DNA of 8,439 nt from Candidatus Atribacteria bacterium (GTDB lineage: Bacteria; Atribacterota; Atribacteria; Atribacterales; Atribacteraceae): assembly GCA_026390275.1 (NCBI GenBank), contig JAPLGF010000119.1:1-8439 (forward strand). Reading direction: 5' to 3'. Under the pieces are notes generated by a model. That model saw nothing but the letters and a program-made list of their open reading frames with translations. It made no database searches and was not told the DNA's origin. Every line of letters begins with the position of its first letter. Position 1 is the first letter of the stretch. The position numbers and the translations under genes are program-made. Shown in pieces: positions 6,163 through 8,439 of the stretch.

Positions 6163-7703
6163 CGTTTTTCCAGGAAACCCTTCTGAAAGTCAAAGAATCC
6201 ATTCACACTTTTGTCCCCGAGCCCGAGGTCAATGAGGTGGGCGAGGTGGTGGAGGTCCTGGATGGCATTGCAGTCGTGAGTGGCCTCCGGGAAGCCATGA
6301 TGGGTGAGCTGGTGATTTTTGGGGAGGGCCTGAAGGGACAGATCTTCAATTTGGGCCGAGAGAACATCAGTTGTATTCTCTTCGGCAGCCATTCTCTTCT
6401 CCATCATGGCGAACGGGTATTCCGAACCGGGCGGGTGATGGAGATCCCGGTCGGTGAAGAATTATTAGGGCGAATCATCGACCCCCTGGGGAATCCCCTG
6501 GACGGACAATCTTCTCCCCAGTGTCGATCGAAACGGCCGGTCATCAATCGGGCACCGGAGGTCATCGAGCGACGGCCGGTTCAGAGGCCCCTCCTCACCG
6601 GTATCAAAGCCATCGATTCCATGATCCCCCTGGGTAAGGGACAGCGAGAACTCATCATTGGTGACCGGAGAACCGGGAAAACCACCATTGCCCTCGATAC
6701 CATCATGAATCAGCGAAACAAAAATGTGATTTGTATCTACGTGGCGATCGGGCAGCGGCTCTCATCTACCACCGAAATCGTCGATACTCTCAAACGCTAT
6801 GGCGCCATGAATTATACCATCGTGGTCACCACCTCGGCCGAAGACTCTCCCGCCCTTCTCTACTTGGCACCCTATTCCGGGTGTACCATTGCCGAATATT
6901 TCATGTACCAGGGTTCCGATGTTCTGGTGATCTACGACGACCTCTCCAAACACGCGGTGGCCTACCGGTCACTTTCTCTCCTCATGCGGCGTTCCCCCGG
7001 GCGGGAATCTTATCCCGGTGACATTTTTTATATCCATTCCCGTTTACTCGAAAGAAGTTCTCAACTCTCCAATCAACTGGGAGGAGGTTCCATGACTGCC
7101 CTGCCCATCGTCGAGACGCAGGAAGGAGACATCGCCGCCTATATCCCGACGAACATTATTTCCATCACCGATGGCCAGATCTATCTGGAAAGCTCTCTCT
7201 TCGCCAAGGGATTTCTTCCTCCCATCAACATCGGTCTCTCCGTTTCCCGGGTGGGGGGAGAAGCTCAAACCTCCATCATGAAAAAAGTGGCTCGCCGGCT
7301 CCGTCTGGATCTGGCGCAATACTTTGAATTAGAGGATTTTGCCCGTTTCAGTGCAGAACTGGATGAAATCACCACCAAACAGCTCGAACACGGAAAACGG
7401 GTCCTCCAGCTCACCGTCCAGACTCAGTTCCACCCCATCGATCTGGCGTTCGAAATTCTCACCGTTTATGCTGTGACCCAGGGATTCATCGATGTGGTTC
7501 CCCTTCCCCGGATCAAAGAATGGGAAGCCACCCTCTATCGATATGCCACGGAGACCAGGAAGGAGTTGCTCTCCGAACTTCGCCGGGAAAGAGATTTTGA
7601 TCCCCGTATCGAGCAGGAGCTCAAAGAATTCATCTCTTTTTTCACCAAACAATTCGTGGAAGGGACCCTTCCCTCCCCATCGCCCGAAACACCGGAATCA
7701 TGA
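6159..7703 (+). CDS. atpA: F-type ATP synthase subunit alpha
   Basis: A 514-residue subunit of the catalytic head carrying the non-catalytic nucleotide sites. The order is an N-terminal helix (1-20), a beta-barrel (about 25-95), a nucleotide-binding domain (about 96-375) and a C-terminal helical bundle. The P-loop is GDRRTGKT (168-175; Arg171 replaces the common Gln). The Walker B strand is DVLVIYDD (254-261). PGRESYPGD is at 280-288, and SVSRVGG carries Arg364, which reaches into the neighbouring catalytic site. All these are intact, and length is normal. The start is ATG 6159, overlapping the delta stop, with GAGGGG at 6145-6150. The open frame extends 28 codons upstream, but only as a shadow of delta. 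The N-terminal helix that normally docks on the delta N-terminal domain is kept although that domain is gone. Confidence 0.97.
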   Translation: MTFFQETLLKVKESIHTFVPEPEVNEVGEVVEVLDGIAVVSGLREAMMGELVIFGEGLKGQIFNLGRENISCILFGSHSLLHHGERVFRTGRVMEIPVGEELLGRIIDPLGNPLDGQSSPQCRSKRPVINRAPEVIERRPVQRPLLTGIKAIDSMIPLGKGQRELIIGDRRTGKTTIALDTIMNQRNKNVICIYVAIGQRLSSTTEIVDTLKRYGAMNYTIVVTTSAEDSPALLYLAPYSGCTIAEYFMYQGSDVLVIYDDLSKHAVAYRSLSLLMRRSPGRESYPGDIFYIHSRLLERSSQLSNQLGGGSMTALPIVETQEGDIAAYIPTNIISITDGQIYLESSLFAKGFLPPINIGLSVSRVGGEAQTSIMKKVARRLRLDLAQYFELEDFARFSAELDEITTKQLEHGKRVLQLTVQTQFHPIDLAFEILTVYAVTQGFIDVVPLPRIKEWEATLYRYATETRKELLSELRRERDFDPRIEQELKEFISFFTKQFVEGTLPSPSPETPES

Positions 7704-7712
7704 GGAGATTAA

Positions 7713-8391
7713 ATGGCCAAGATACAATTTATCAAAAAGCAGATCGAATTGATTCAACAGATCCGGCATGTCACCCGAACGATGAAGACGATTTCCGCCG
7801 TCCGCTGGAGAATGGGGCGGAGAACCCTGGAGGAATCGCGTCTCTTTGCAGAACAGATTCTTCGCTTGAATGAAATAGTCCATCTCTATCATCCCTCCCC
7901 CCTCCCCCGTCCTCACCCCTCCCGTTCATCAGATTCCTCACTACCAGGATATCCGGGATTTTGTCTATTCCCTGCTGCAATTCCATCGGGAGGGATATTT
8001 TTCTCAACTCTATATCATCTTTAACCGTTACCTTTCGGTGAGCGAATACCGCTCCACCATCCGCCGGGTCCTTCCCGTCCCCATCCAGGGCATCTATCTC
8101 CCGACGGAAAAACGGGAAGAGTTGCAGGAACAGTACGATTTACTGAGCAACTGTTCATCGCTCATCGATCGTCTGACCTTCGAATATATTGCCAGCCAGT
8201 TCTATAGGGGCATCACGGAATCGTTCATCAGCGAACAGGCCACCCGACTCACCATCATGGACGCTGCCACCACCCACTCTGACGAGATGATCAACTCTCT
8301 CCGGATCACCTACCAGAAGAAGCGTCAGGAACGCATCACCCAGGAACTCAACGAGGTCACGAGTGCCTTCCAGGTGTTGGGAAAAGCGTAG
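7713..8391 (+). pseudogene. atpG: F-type ATP synthase subunit gamma, frameshifted and lacking about 60 central residues
   Basis: Gamma is the rotating central shaft. The first frame (ATG 7713, GAGGAG at 7702-7707) gives the normal N-terminal helix, residues 1-60, with IRHVTRTMKTISAVRWRM matching the conserved region. It then runs into Pro/Ser-rich sequence and stops at 8022-8024. The next frame (+1), open from 7879 to the TAG at 8389-8391, gives the rest: a helix DIRDFVYSLLQFHREG, strands YIIFNRY and VLPVPI, and a full C-terminal helix ending ITQELNEVTSAF. Joining them gives about 225 residues against the usual 285. The missing part is the first half of the Rossmann-like domain, including DRGLCGG, which is absent in all three frames. 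Both halves look otherwise conserved. It could be a pseudogene, a recent deletion, an assembly error, or a compact gamma made by +1 frameshifting. Confidence 0.85.
7893..7922 (+). other. C-rich junction where the gamma reading frame changes
   Basis: This is a pyrimidine tract with runs of six C (7897-7902) and five C (7904-7908). In the upstream frame it contains the codon pairs CCC-CTC (7899-7904) and CCC-CGT (7905-7910), both CCC-C. That arrangement is known to favour +1 slippage of proline tRNA, and +1 is the direction needed. It is equally a typical place for homopolymer sequencing error or for deletion between short C-rich repeats. Confidence 0.5.
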
Positions 8392-8403
8392 AAAGTGAAA
8401 CCT

Positions 8404-8439
8404 ATGAAATTGGGAAATACCGCCGGTTGTTTTTTCCCG
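8404..8439 (+). CDS. Start of a downstream ORF, possibly atpD, cut by the window edge
   Basis: An ATG at 8404 begins an open frame MKLGNTAGCFFP that runs off the window. Gene order (alpha, gamma, then beta) predicts atpD here, 12 bases after the gamma stop. The visible residues do not clearly match a beta N-terminus and there is no strong Shine-Dalgarno, so identity is by position only. A GTG at 8395 in the same frame is an alternative start. Confidence 0.25.
   Translation, partial: MKLGNTAGCFFP

Overview
The window is bacterial DNA of roughly balanced base composition. It carries most of an F-type ATP synthase operon on the + strand (3725 to the right edge). To its left lie a tRNA-Gly gene, a tyrosine recombinase, an integration-scarred stretch and a broken sensor diguanylate cyclase, all but the scar reading on the - strand. 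The species cannot be named from the sequence. The c subunit carries most of the Na+-binding signature (Gln30, Glu63-Ser64, Tyr68), so an anaerobe or thermophile with a sodium-coupled ATP synthase is a reasonable inference.

Layout. 1-2077 (-): membrane-bound Cache-PAS-GAF-GGDEF protein with an in-frame amber stop inside the GGDEF domain; the reading frame continues past the stop to the window edge. 2078-2471: about 390 bases with a possible -10 box, alternative hairpins, a 28-base direct repeat and a 37-codon ORF that looks like the first codons of a transposase. 2472-3398 (-): XerC/D-like integrase. 3492-3566 (-): tRNA-Gly(CCC) with encoded CCA; its 3' end faces the integrase, the usual arrangement for a tRNA attachment site. 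3567-3724: divergent promoter region. 3725-8391 (+): atpZ, atpI, atpB, atpE, atpF, atpH, atpA, atpG, mostly overlapping or closely spaced. The right edge cuts off what should be atpD and atpC.

Working together: AtpZ and AtpI are assembly or ion-handling accessories. Subunits a and c form the ion channel and rotor ring. b and delta form the peripheral stalk. alpha (with beta, outside the window) forms the catalytic head, and gamma is the central shaft.

The most unusual point is that two subunits lack a globular domain. Delta is only its C-terminal, b-binding domain (82 residues; the alpha-binding N-terminal domain is absent). Gamma lacks about 60 residues of its central Rossmann-like domain, including the DRGLCGG region, and its two remaining helical halves lie in different frames joined through a C-rich stretch with proline CCC-C slip sites. 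The c subunit has also lost most of the glycine motif that packs the ring. This is either a streamlined F-ATPase with a frameshifted gamma, a decaying operon, or partly an assembly error; the sequence alone cannot decide.
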